Shown: in pieces, positions 48,301 to 60,075 of the stretch
Numbering within the stretch: position 1 is the first letter of the stretch
How the letters are laid out: each line of letters begins with the position of its first letter
Made by a program: the position numbers and the translations under genes
Notes under the pieces: generated by a model
What the model saw: only the letters and a program-made list of their open reading frames with translations
Databases searched by the model: none
Told to the model about the DNA's origin: nothing
DNA from: Paramacrobiotus metropolitanus
Taxonomy: Eukaryota; Tardigrada; Eutardigrada; Parachela; Macrobiotidae
Length of the DNA stretch: 64,000 nt
NCBI RefSeq assembly: GCF_019649055.1
Contig: NW_026570422.1
Span: 62,001 to 126,000, forward strand
Direction: 5' to 3'

Positions 48301-49200
48301 CATCTTCTGTTACCTTTAAGTATGGGTTCTCTCGCCGTAGTGTCTGGTTTTGGTTGAAACTCGTATCAAGGGACTCAAGGGCAGTGTGCAGACAATACGT
48401 TAGTACGGTTTAGCAAATAAAAATTTGGTTTAGAATTCCATGTGGGACTTTTCACTGGTTTGTTCAAAATTGTCATCAGTTTATGAAAGCATTAGATTGA
48501 TAAACCGCTTACGGCTGAGCGCTGATATTGTACATAAGTTTTTATAACAGAGGCAGCCATAAGTCGGCTGTCCGTGATGATCTCAGCGAGGGAGGGCGGT
48601 CAGATGAAGATCCTGTCTGTTGAGGAAATTCCGAAAAATGGCGATGGAGCGGAATCGAACCGCTGGCTACCGAGTGAGATCCACGTAGCACAGCCACTGT
48701 GCCATCGCCGCTGTTGGCGAAGATCAAGATATTTGTGCTTGAGCTTGAGCCAACCAGGTAGGCGGCGGATGGGCGGCTGCTGTGTGTAAAGAGGATTCTC
48801 CTCTTACATTTTCATCTGTATTTATTTATTGCGTTTTGATTTGACCAATAAAGTATTTTGCAGTGCGCAGCCTTCGGAGTGTAATACTGAAAAATGGAAA
48901 AACTTCGGAATACTGAAAAATGGAAAAACTATGGATTAATCGGAATATAATGTTAACATTCGATTAATTCAAATATTCTTATCGATAATTCACTCGATAG
49001 AGCAGGTCCCCCATAAAAGTTAAGAACCGCTTAAGCAGGATTTCTAAGCTGCTTTGATACTGTACTTTAGCCGTTAAATAATCAAGTCCATCTGCTTCAT
49101 AATCATTTCTTAAGGAAACGCGGTGCGACTGATTTCGTATTTCTTCTTACAGTTGTATAATGCGGTACAACTGAGTACAAGTACTACGAACTAATAACTA
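45320..49200. other. No intact gene; scattered coding-like pieces
   Basis: Minus-strand codons 45364-45640 are open in two frames (one with YSLLVFEINGNVVAFAKAH) without a recognisable domain. On the plus strand, 47961-48149 (with YGPHWLPDVDIANYR) and then 48151-48281 (with GGNPLLYEALRSDGGCL, followed by a donor-like GTAAGA) look like two coding segments interrupted by a TAA. I do not recognise them. The tRNA-derived element at 48.64-48.71 kb is described separately. Confidence 0.3.
48632..48709 (-). ncRNA. tRNA-derived Pol III unit (tRNA pseudogene or SINE head)
   Basis: On the minus strand, a perfect A box TGGCACAGTGG (48704-48694) and a perfect B box GGTTCGATTCC (48661-48651) lie 43 bp apart start-to-start. 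The ends GGCGATGG and CCATCGCC (48709-48702, 48647-48640) pair as an acceptor-like stem, and the T arm AGCGG/CCGCT pairs perfectly. A five-T run follows directly (48638-48632 region), a Pol III terminator. The central part does not form a normal 5-bp anticodon stem, and positions 8 and 9 are missing relative to a standard tRNA. I therefore call a tRNA-derived element rather than a decoding tRNA. Confidence 0.6.
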
Positions 49201-49255
49201 ATCTGAGGTTTCTGTTTCTTTGGTTTCTTCTGCTGAGAATGTGCCGCCTTTAGTA

Positions 49256-52070
49256 ATGAGTAGTAAAAATTTTATCTGTGATTTGTGTGGAAAAATTTGT
49301 TTGACGGCGCATGGGATAGCGTCACATCGCGACAGTGGAAAATGCAGAGAAGCTCAAGCCCGCAACTTACGAAACAAACCCGGGCTCCCCACTGCATCCC
49401 CTCAACCAGTTCCACACGACGAAAACTTGCTGGACAAGCTCTCTCGATTGCGACGAACCAATCCTATCCTCCCGCATGTTCCAGTAGGTGCGAGAGATGC
49501 ATGTGCAAATGCGTTTGCGGAACTACTGACCGCATGCTGCGCGAAAAATGACATGGAAGCGTGGAGCAACTTACTCTTCTTTGCACCAAGCATCCTGACA
49601 GCTCCTCCTACGAAGTCTGGTAGAGGCCCATCACTCGCTACGTCGGTGAAGAAGAACTTGTCAAGTAAGCAGACAGAAGATATCATCCCCTCGAAAAAGA
49701 AGCAGCCAAAGCCAAAGATCGCAGCAGCATTAAAGGCAAAACTGGTCAACGCCAAACTGGAAAGTGGATCAATCGGACGCGCGATGAACATTCTCGTTTC
49801 ACAAGAGACCATCGCGCCTTTAACTGACGAAGTCATTGCGATTTTAAAAGAAAAACATCCAGGTCGACCCGTTGACCTGGATGCTACGGTGCGTAACGTC
49901 GACGCGATACCCTCTGAAGTAACACATAGAGAACTGATAGCTGCTGTAGAGTCGTTTGATACGAACCTGCCCTGGCCCGGATGGATTACGCGCTGATCAT
50001 CTTAAGGATCTGCTATCCACGCAAGGAGAAACGCAGGAAACTGTTAGACGCCCTAGTGAGATTTGCGGATCACATACTGAACAAGGAGATTCCCGCAGAA
50101 GCAAGGAAAGTGTTCTTCGGAGCAAACCTGTTCCCGTTCCTTAAACCTAACGGTGGCATCCGTCCCATTGCATCAGGATGCACGTTACGCCGCCTTGTAG
50201 CGAAGATAGTTTGTTTTCCGGCTGGCAGAAGAAATGGGTAATTATTTTCGCCCGGTCCAGTTCGGTTTGGAACGAAACAGGAGCAGAAATCATCGTGCAC
50301 AGTGCCAGGGAGTTTTTACAGACGCCGTCGACAAAGCCGCGCGCATTTTTAAAGTTTGATTTTGCAAACGCTTTCAACACCGTTCGGCGGGATAAACTTA
50401 TGGAAAAAAGTATTCGACCGGATACCCGTATTATAATTTTGTTCGTTCTGCGTGGAGAAGACTCAGTTCTATTCTGCATTTCTCCTGCCAGTGGTGTCAC
50501 CATACCTTCCGCTAGCGGTGTCCAGCAGGGCGATCCTTGTGCACCAATGTTCTGGTTTACTAACACAAGATGTTTGTTCCCAGATTAAAGCCAGAAACTA
50601 ACCTGTGGTTTTTTGGATGACGGTGTGTCTGCTGGAGACCCTCAAGTTGTTAAAGACGATATGGTAAATCTCCAAGAAGCAGCCGCCGCAGTGGGCTTAA
50701 GACTAAACACGGCAAAGTGTGAATTATTCGTGGACGGCGGAACACCTGCAGAGCGTGAAAACGTAGCCCAGTTATTCCTAAACGCGGTACCGGACATTCG
50801 CATTTCTAAACCGGAGGAACTGGAACTGTTAGGCTCACCCTTGCTGAGCGAAGCGATTGCGGGGCGCGTTGATGAGGAAGGTCGGTCAAGCACAAGTGCT
50901 TGCCATTCCAGCTCGGTATATTGCCTTCACATCAGGCGTTTTTCTTGTTAAAGAATTGCTTGTCGCTGAAATTGTTATATATTCTTAGAACTTCTCCCTG
51001 CTGGCAGTATCCTGAAGAATTACGGAAATTCGACGATGTCATCCGATTTAAAGCGGAACAGCTGACCAATGTTGCAATGTCGGACACAGTATGGAACCAA
51101 GCATCGTTACCCACGAAATTTGGAGGCTTAGGGTTGATCAGCGCAACAGAAGTGGCGCTAGCTGCTTACACCTCATCAGTCCATGGTGCTGTCGACATGG
51201 TGTGTAATGTTACCCGCAATGAATCCATCAAGGATCGGTGTAACCGCCTGATAGAAGTGTGGACATCTCGCTTTTCCACCGAACCCCCTCGCACAGAAAG
51301 TCGCCGGTTTCAGTCCGCGTGGACTACGCCACAGCACACCCAGACAGCATCCCGCATGATGGAGAACGCCGACGTAATTACCTCTGCCCGCCTGTTGGCT
51401 GCATCCTCATCGGAGTCGCGCCTGGTTGTCAGCATTGCCAGTATCCCTCTTCGGAAACCTGTTGGAAGATGCCCGCCGCATAGCCGTTGCGCGACGGTTG
51501 GGAGCCCCGGTCTGCGAACAGCGTATGCCGTTGCGGTAACGTAGTGGACAGCCTGGGATCACCATGGCTTGGTTTGCAAGTTAGCGAAAGGAAGGCATGG
51601 CGTTCACGCCGTATTGAATGACGTGACCAGCGAGCCTTGAACTCTGCACGAATGCCATCGTCCCTCGAGCGCCGGGACTGGACAGAGGAGATGGCAAAGA
51701 CCGAACCGGAGTTACCGTTTTCCTTGGAAAAATGGAAAACCGTTAGTATGGGATGTGACAGTGGCAGACACGTTCGCTCAAACGTGTTATCGCCCCGGAC
51801 GTCACGGGTGCCGGGAAGTGTAGCAAGGCACGCGAAAACCATAAGCTAGGAAAGTACGATGGACTTGCAGACCGATATGTAGTACAGCCGATCGCGTTCG
51901 AAACCACGGGCACATTGGACCACTCACAAAGAAATTCTTCAGGAGCTGTCGCGAAAGATCAGCGATTGTACTGTAATCTCGGTCAGGAGAGTTTGCGAAA
52001 ATCAGTAAAATACAACGGGGAAACGCTGTCTCTGTTCTTGGAACGTTTAACGACATGGTTGACAACGAGA
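49256..52070 (+). mobile_element. Decayed non-LTR-type reverse transcriptase element with N-terminal zinc finger
   Basis: The plus-strand coding remnant is broken by several frame shifts. An ATG at 49256 opens a segment (to 49996) with a zinc finger, CDLCGKICLTAHG then H and C spaced for a C2HC finger, and a basic middle. The next pieces carry PDGLRADHLKDLL, KPNGGIRPIASGCTLRRL (about 50140-50200), RT motif A KFDFANAFNTVRRD (about 50350-50395), motif B SGVQQGDPCAPM (about 50512-50550) and the catalytic block FLDDG (about 50607-50625). A C-terminal region follows (FGGLGLISATEVALAA near 51120; later LGAPVCE and KPLVWDVTV). I see no endonuclease domain and no LTRs. The clade is not certain. The frame breaks mean it encodes no active protein. 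Confidence 0.85.
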
Positions 52071-55000
52071 ATGTGTTTTTTGCTTTTAAGCTACAAAAAG
52101 GTAATGTATTGTACAGAATCATGCCGTTACCGCAAAAATCATTTCTTAAAGTGTAAAAAAAGTTAATTTATGTGTCCCGAAACAATAGTAACCCAAAAAC
52201 AAGATTGTGCAGCGCCAACCCAAAACTTGTCTATACAGTCTTCTAACTTTGATGGCTGACATCTCCTTGGGATAACAATTTGTTACGGTTGATTTGTCTA
52301 TAACGTACTGGACTGCTTAAGGACTGCTTCCAGCTAAACGGCATTCAACAAGAAAAGCGCGAACGTGATGTGCTATGTCTCCATATTTTTATTCATACAA
52401 TCTTACCGTTCGAAACGTATTTTTCCTGGGTTTTTATGGATAAATCAGCGCGTGGTCAGTTTAAGTCAAGCGTAGTCTTGAAAAATTCCTAATTTCCCAT
52501 AGGTGTGCCTTCTGAATTTTGATTTTGTTTTAAAAGCGTTGGTCAGAAGAAATTTTTATTAGTTCTTAAGTATAGAAAATAGATTACTTAATATAACGAC
52601 GTTCTTTAGATACTGGTACAGTGGTAGTGTGGTACTGTAGTGCATTCTTACGAGTAAAACAAATTGTTGCCACGGAGGCAGCAATTAGTGCAATAATGTA
52701 GAGAAAAATCGGAATTGCACGGACCATTTAATGAAAAAAGTGAAAAAATAGCCTGTGGTCACAAGTTCAAGAAAAATCGTGGGGAGGTCAAATATTAGTT
52801 TCCGTCCTAGAGGGTTTTGCCGAGCGCGGAGCGCGAGGAATACCTTGCTAATGCAAATTACGAGTAAGCTATAGTTTTCGTTACCTCATAGCTATCTTCT
52901 ATCGCGATTTTGCACGTATATTCATATGCCTTTTTTTTGTGAGTCCGTGTGTGGCCTTGGTTTTATGAGTACGTTGATCCTCTGACTGATTTTCGGATTG
53001 CGACGTCAGGCAAGTTTGCACTGCGACTGCATCCATATATTCTTCAAATGCAGTGAAAACGGAAAAGACTTCCTTTGTGTTTCCAGCTCTTCTGTGCACT
53101 GCTTGAAATCAGGAATTATATCATGCGCTACCGAAAATAGCCACCGGTCTTCGTATCCCTTACCTAAGTACTTAACATATAAACGTATTGTACAAGTTCT
53201 ACTGAACCTCGGAAAGTGTTTGAAGAGTAAATGTATTATTTTTTCTTTATTTTGGAAATTTCTTGAAGAATCTGTTCGCAGTAAATTCCAACTACGGTGG
53301 ATTTACCGGATCCAGGGGCTTCTATCACTGATAAGTACACTGTATTGCCGGGCAAATCAATCGGTCTTCTTTCGGCATCATCCCAAGATAACATCGTGAC
53401 TATACATATAATTCTTTACAGGCATAAAGCACTAGGGATTGACTAGAAGTATTGGCTTTTGTAACTGTAGTGTTGAAGATGATCTTTTTCATTTTGAGTT
53501 TTTTTAATTAACTTGATAAATTTGTGAATAAACTTGCAATCGATTTATTTTTTTTTTAATGGTGAATCATTATTTGTTTGAGGATGTTTCTATCAGTTAG
53601 GATCTAATTCATTAATAAGGAATAATTAATGATGCTCCATCAATTTAGATTCAGTTTCTGTTGTACAGCACCGCTGTCCACTGTTTTCAAGTTTTCTTAA
53701 TTGTTGGCAATCAACTTAAGTGATGTAAAACACAGCTGTATATGACATTTTTATACGCGAACAGATTATTAAGTATACGCTATAATACGCGCTTGTGTTT
53801 CGTATGAAGAGTAAAATTAATCTTCGGCTAATTCGTCTAACCATACGGTGGGTGGAGACAGCGGGCATAGTTTCTCAGGCGTGTCGGACTGTCGGTTTCC
53901 TTGGTGTCAGATTCTGCTTATAAAGCCTTCCATGCTTTTGGTATGGAGCGCTCATTCAAGTCCGCCGTTTCTCATGGTCAGTGAACCAGTGTCCATATCA
54001 TAGGAACTAGCGCTTAGTGCAGGACGCCCTCGTGCTGCTTATGCTCATGGACACAGGCACGTGCCAATTCAATAAAACACCCTTCAGTGACCCTGTTGTT
54101 TGTCACCACGGCGCGCAGAAAGCGTACGATACCTCGTGGAGGCTTATAAAGAGTCGCGTCCACTGCTCGGTTCGGACCGCACTGTCAACGCGTTCCCGTG
54201 TATTAGCGGTAAGCGCTTCTCGTGGCGTTTAGCTCGCGGCCGGTCGTATTCCTTTTGGCCGCTGACACCGGCCACGCAGGTCCTCCAATTATAATTATGC
54301 TAGCGCATCTTGAATGGCTTCTTACCCTCCTTCGATAGGATTTCCGCTTCTACAATGCTTCTGTCATGTCGATTATGCCATGGTGCTCCCTTCCAAGCCA
54401 GCCTGTGGTTGAGGACCTTTGGTATATTATGGGCATTGTGTATTATTTCAGTGTACCCTGGCATGTGGCGCAACCGTCGAGTACATCATCTTCAAAATTC
54501 ACCCATTCCCCACGTGCTTGTTCCTGCGGGCAGTCGTTGAAAACAGTCATAAGATCCGCATGTAAAACCCCATTATTCGTGCTTGACAGATATTTCTGAT
54601 AAGATTCCATGAACATTGTTGACCCTTCGTGCGCTTAGAATAACCAGTGCTCTTTGTCAGTGTCAGTGTTCTTATGCCATAAAAACTTATGCCTTTTACC
54701 ATCTTGCGGAAGTACAGTTGGCATAAAACGCCACAGGATCGAATGGTACAGTGTCTTTTAGTAAAATCTGTTCTTCACCCATGCCCTTACTATTTTTTTT
54801 CTAAATATGGAAAATGTACACGCAGGTATCATGGTCTTATTGACAGACTGTTCTTAGCAGCTATCCGACACCGATATATTGTTGAAAGACTCCAGAAAAC
54901 CTCTGAGTGGTTTCTGGTCCGGAAAATGCCGCTTGCACGAAATAAACGAGTCACTGGGTAAGGATGGTATCTGGTGCAGACTGCAGAGGATCAGCATCGA

Positions 55001-56120
55001 AATTTAACGGGGACAGTAACGGGAAATTTAGTAAAACGTACTCAATTTAAGTGTATTTATCGAAGATGATTTCTCCACTTTACCAAATCAGCTTCTTAAC
55101 GTTATAAATTCGTGAAAAAACTTATTAAGTATTATTTTTATTGCACAACAGTATGTATGTAGATAATTATAACAGCTCCTAGCTTTCGTTTTCCACATGA
55201 TTCCGACAAACAAGGTCACCGCAGTAGCAAAGATGTGTTTTTTGTACTGCATACAATACAATGTCGAGAGTTGGTTTTCCGTGTTTAGTGCCCTTTCTGC
55301 GAGCACTTGAGTGATCGCAAAAGGACTGCACTGAAAACGGAACGCCGCTCACATTTCAGTTAGTTTTCGAGCGGACATACAGTACAATAAAGCTATGTGA
55401 TCTGCAAAATTATTGAAAATGGGTGGCAATATAGTGAATATACTTAATAAATTTTTTACCGCACAGTGGATTCTGAAATGGCTCCGAGTACATATTCACG
55501 ATTCGTACTTCAAAAAATGCTTTACAGCCTTTAGTTTACCAGAAGCTTTGGCTACCTGCACGGAAATTATTTCAGCAAGAGAGTAGATACTGAGGTTCTT
55601 CCACTGCTTACGTAAGTACATATTTACGTAGGTTAAGTAAAATATCAATCATTTAAAACCGAGATCCATTATTGTTAATTGTAAGAATACTAGCAGATAC
55701 TGTAATCTTCTATCTGATACTAGTTCCTGAAAACAGTTTCATACTAGTAGAACCAATCGCCAGGGCGAGCACGTAAATCAGAATACTTTACTGATGAAAC
55801 GTTTAACGTAAGGAGTACACTATGTTCCAGTCAAAGCAATTATTTAGGAGGCATAGTTTCGATGATTTCGTAGCAGAAAGCCAGAAATGCGCGCATTGCG
55901 CGATGACCTGTTTTATTCGCCACCACACAACCTCCATATTTCCGATATTTTCCAATATCTGTTACCACTTTTCTTTTGCATTCCCCTAAATACAATTAAC
56001 GAAATGCCAATGGAAATACACTAAATTCTCATTAGACACCAATTATAAATTTGCAAATCCATAGAAAGTAAATATGGAAAAAATGACAGCGCAAATCAAA
56101 AAAATCCCATTAAAAAATAT
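52071..56120. other. Intergenic, AT-rich, no gene recognised
   Basis: Open frames of 65-130 codons on the plus strand (52998-53399, 54017-54540, 54689-54961) overlap in two frames and show no domain or splice context. Copy C of the small foldback repeat lies at about 55271-55348. The first part probably includes the 3' tail of the RT element, but no polyA-type end was clear. Confidence 0.35.
55271..55348 (+). repeat. Dispersed foldback repeat, copy C
   Basis: Third copy of the 75-78 bp unit also at 10823-10898 and 29750-29827. It starts TTGGTTTTCCGTGTTTAGTG and ends AACGGAACGCC, with the same imperfect internal symmetry and different flanks. Confidence 0.75.
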
Positions 56121-56129
56121 AAAATTAGT

Positions 56130-58815
56130 AAAATCAAATACAGATACAGTAAAAATCAAAAACAGAAGCAAAGACGGATTGCCAACAGAAGAACACCGTG
56201 AATTGTAAAAACACCGAACTGAAAGCGGTAAACAAAGGTCTGGGACTGGAATTATGGCAGTTTAAGGTGCAGCGGTTATCCGCGGAGCACACACAACACC
56301 ACAGAGGGCGTAGATTTAGGGGACCCGCGGGGAGGAGGGCAGAGATGACGACGCTGGTGGTGGTGCCGACAGGATGCCGACATGGTGATTTGCGCACCAG
56401 CAAGATACCCAACGGACGCTTACCTAACACAGAAAAATACACACTTCCATATTACCGCATTAACGCTCAAGCATCAGCAGTCCTCCAATGTCAGCACATA
56501 CACAACTGTAAAGAAAATTATTTCGTATCGGTTACCAGTGCGAAGAGAGGCTTGACGATCAGATCCTGGAGGCGCTGCATGGTGCCGACGTGGAAGAGGC
56601 GCAGAGTTGTTGTTCAGCCGCAGCGAGATCCCCACGTCACGCCCCACCACCACCGTCTGCCGGATGGCGCTGTCGAATGCGCTTTGAAGCTGCTCTGCAA
56701 TACCCAAGATTGTATTCTAATCAGAATAAAACAATCCGAAAAATCAGCTACCTAATTAACAATCGTATTAACAGCAACAATCACAGCCGGTAACGACGGC
56801 GTCGCCTTGAATAAAATTATGAATCATCATGTCTTTAATTACCCCCAACGCGGTCTTCATTGCGGCTATACACAGTAATCTAATTCGACTAATAAAATGC
56901 TAGCAACTTCACTTTGCTATTTTTATTCTGTTTTTCCCAATTAGAGCGCTAAAATTACCGAATCGATTCTACTATGCAAAACACATGCCATGTTTAAAAT
57001 CCCAAAGTTCTATTTTTAGAATTAAAGCCAGTCTAATATGTATTATCTTTTAGTGTAACTGCAACAACGCTGTCTAGATTCTAGAACTCCGAGTCAAGTG
57101 TTAACAGAAAAATATAAACATTCTATCTCCACTATTTTCAGTGCATTTATTTTCACAAAATACTGGATGGAAATACAAATGTAGACAGCCATCACTCTAC
57201 GAAAAGCGACTTCTTTTACTGCCAACGTGTGCAGCCTGCCCCGTCTGTCAACAATCAATACTGTCTGTGTGCCCGCAGTTCAGTCGTAGAGTAATGGCTT
57301 TAGCGGAAAAGCATCCACATTTTGAAGCTGTACATCACTCCACTCAATATGATTACGAATTCAACTCTTCTGTCAACCTCAGTTCCTCGACATTCGTTCT
57401 GCTACCTACAACTTAAGTTTTAATATCGTTTTACTATACAGGAATTTTGTTTTGTAATCTGTCGACAACCTTTTATACATCGTTTCTTTAATTTTATATA
57501 AAAGAGATAGTTCCATTCTTCACGATAATCTTATGTTAGTACGGTACCTGCATATTGAGATTTTTCTCCACCAGCGGCCGGGAAAAAAGGGGCTGCGGGA
57601 CGACGACACTGCCCGGGGCATTATCACTGCCAGATGCGGCGGCTACCGGCTCCATCCAAACACCACCCGCGCCCACTCGGTGTCTCCTTTTCGGCTGACC
57701 ACATCGGCACAGAGCCGCGAGATTCTCGGCCGCCGGTGGACTCTTCCACGGCGTTCCGGCCTTCCCCGCCGCCGTGGCGCTCCTAAGTACCGTAAACGTC
57801 GTCACCAAGGCAGAATAACACTAATACGTAGTATTACGTACCGCGTTGCGAAAGTAAAACATACTGTATTACGAATCGTTCATAATGCCCTTGAAGGTCC
57901 ACCACATGCGCGGTGCCGAAGGGTGCCGCTTCCGAAGCTGGAGGAGATCGCGACACGGTCCCTACTGCAAGGGAGACAGGGTGCCGCCGTCCCGGGGAGA
58001 TGGGAGGAGCCGGTCGGCGGCAGCGACTCGCCACTGTAACAGACAGTGCTGGTCTGATCGCCTCAAACAATAAGTCCACTAAAGCTGAAAGCCAAACCTG
58101 GATAATCACTAAGAATAATTATTAAGAGTAATTATTGTTAATGTTGAATAATTAAGAATTAATTAACAACACACGTCGTAATATGCTTATTATACACATC
58201 GTATGCTTTCAACAAAAGTGTAGCGATATGCGGCAACAGCTAGTTCAAACATCCGCAGGCCAGCAACAGCAGAAATGATTAACAATTGTTTAAAATCTTA
58301 ATTATATAACTTTGTAATTATTAACTGTGTCAACTCATTTTAATTACTTTACAACTAAAAAGCAGAATTCTATCGCGCCGACATATGACGGTTTTTGTAT
58401 AAGTTTTTCTTTCTTCAGTGGTGCGGCGAGTACACCACTCAGTGATAAAATAAAAATCTACTGAAGTTTCTAGACTGACAACAAGATGTTGGTTTACTAC
58501 AAAGCGCCTAACCGTGTATGGATCGATATCAGTGAAGCTATGGAGCCATCGCACTACGACACTGCATTAATCAGCTATAACACCGGATGTATTTTGGAGA
58601 GCCAACTTCTGTGCCAATATACCGACTGTCAATCGGCATGATTATTTTCCGTTTTCACGGTTTTTCACTACGCTGCCGCTTACATTTTGAAGAAGCCGGA
58701 CCGGCCGCAGTGGTGCTGCATGAGGATGACGCGTTGGCTATGGGAGATGGTGGCGCGCATCTCGTCCTGCGCGTCTCGCCTGGAGCTCCAACAGCTGCTC
58801 ATTCTTCTCCCGTAA
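56130..58815 (-). pseudogene. JIP3/SPAG9-type JNK-interacting scaffold remnant, copy 2
   Basis: Minus-strand fragments follow the order of JIP3/JIP4 (MAPK8IP3/SPAG9) proteins, kinesin-dynein adaptors that scaffold JNK signalling. At 58815-58660 is the end of the RH2 region: EKNEQLLELQ, then DEMRATISHSQRVILMQ in a shifted frame. At 57800-57535 are a VFGWS block and QPLFSRPLVEKNLNMQV, matching the family's FGWSLP and RPL-EKD segment. At 56710-56130 are propeller pieces: GRDVGISLRLNN, after a frame shift LRLFHVGTMQRLQDL, and finally LGILLVR and VGTTTSVVIS. The many frame shifts and missing stretches mark a pseudogene. No JIP N-terminus is in the window. Confidence 0.75.
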
Positions 58816-59384
58816 CGAAAAAGTGCACAATCAGACCTAATAAAGAAAAGAAAAGTTGAAAATACAAAAGAAATTCGAAACTAACTATGCAGCCTTTAAA
58901 ACCAAACATTCTTTTGTATCATATAATAGTGACCAGTAGCACATTCACAACAGTTGGCATGGCCTGGCATATATTTTTAGTACTCGTATGATTCAGCACG
59001 CAGACTGCACACAAAAAAATTGTCAATAAGTGTACAAATAAAGCACAAATTAATGCGAATCGATACTAACGGATACGTAACGGCAATTTCTGCCAGTCCG
59101 CAATTTGAAAAAGGATGCGTAATTTTTTCCCAGGTTTTTGTACGTGTATTTTAATCTGGAAAAAGACCATTTTCTGATTCTCGCCTAAATTCAGAGATTA
59201 TTTATTGTTCAAACTTTTATACCGGCGGACAAAACCGCGCCACTGATGTTAAAAGAGCCAGCCAAGGGCGCTCACTCCTCTGCGCTTAATAGGTATAGGA
59301 ATCGTCTCTTATTCGTAGAACACAGTCCTGTACAATTATAAATAAATGCAATGCGTAGCGGACATACAGTGACATTTCTAACTA

Positions 59385-60075
59385 TATTACCCTCTATTTG
59401 CACCTGGAACATAACCGATGGAGAGCAGATGCGATGAGTAGACCGGGAACGGGAAGCTCTCCACCACATTACTGGGCTGGTTGGCTTTGATGGCGGTCAC
59501 TTTTCTGCAGGAGTGCGTCAAACTGCAGATCCAGATAAACGCAGAAACGGCTGCGTACGCATTTTCGCGCAGCAGGCACGACTACAACAGTCAGCATGCG
59601 TGGCGACCAGTTAATGCCCTCAGCACGCCCGGTATACATTTAAGCAACGTAGAGCGGCAGAGACATCGGCGTCCTCTTCCGAGTTCCGGAGCTGTAATCC
59701 CACACACTAATGTATCATTTCGCGTTAACTGTAATTCGCGATAACTTTTTTCCACTTATAAAGCTTCTCATACTGCCGCTTACAATTTGAAGGAGCTGGA
59801 CCGGTCGCGGCGCTGCTGAATGACGACGCGCTGATTCTGTGGGAGTTTGGCGCGCATCTCGTCCTGCAGCTCCATAAGCTGTTCCTTTACTTGCTCTTCT
59901 CCTGCACCAACCGCGCCATCTCCACGCGCGTGAAGCGCTTCTGCACTAATGCATTCTCGCTGTACTGGCTGGCTTCATGCAGCTTCAGTTCATAGTGCTA
60001 ACGCATCCGCTTCACACTGCCTTCCAGGACGATGTGCTCCTGCAGCTTGTTCTTCACTTCCTGCAGCAGGCTGCA
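59385..60075 (-). pseudogene. JIP3/SPAG9-type scaffold remnant, copy 1 (RH2 and start of propeller)
   Basis: On the minus strand, 60070-59760 encodes a coiled coil (EVKNKLQEHIVLEGSVKRMR, then a stop). It is followed by QKRFTRVEMARLVQEKSK, nearly identical to the family's KRFTRVEMARVLMERNQ, and after a stop and frame change by KEQLMELQDEMRAKLP. At about 59540-59388 the frame reads FIWICSLTHSCRKVTAIKA and continues ANQPSNVVESFP, matching the family's VWICTSTHSATKV segment. The 59.78-59.87 kb part is a close DNA match to 58.67-58.77 kb in copy 2, so the two copies are tandem. Internal stops show it is not functional. Confidence 0.8.

Noticed and set aside
48632-48709. A functional decoding tRNA gene
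   Set aside because: Boxes A and B are perfect, but no 5-bp anticodon stem with a 7-nt loop can be drawn and positions 8 and 9 are missing.
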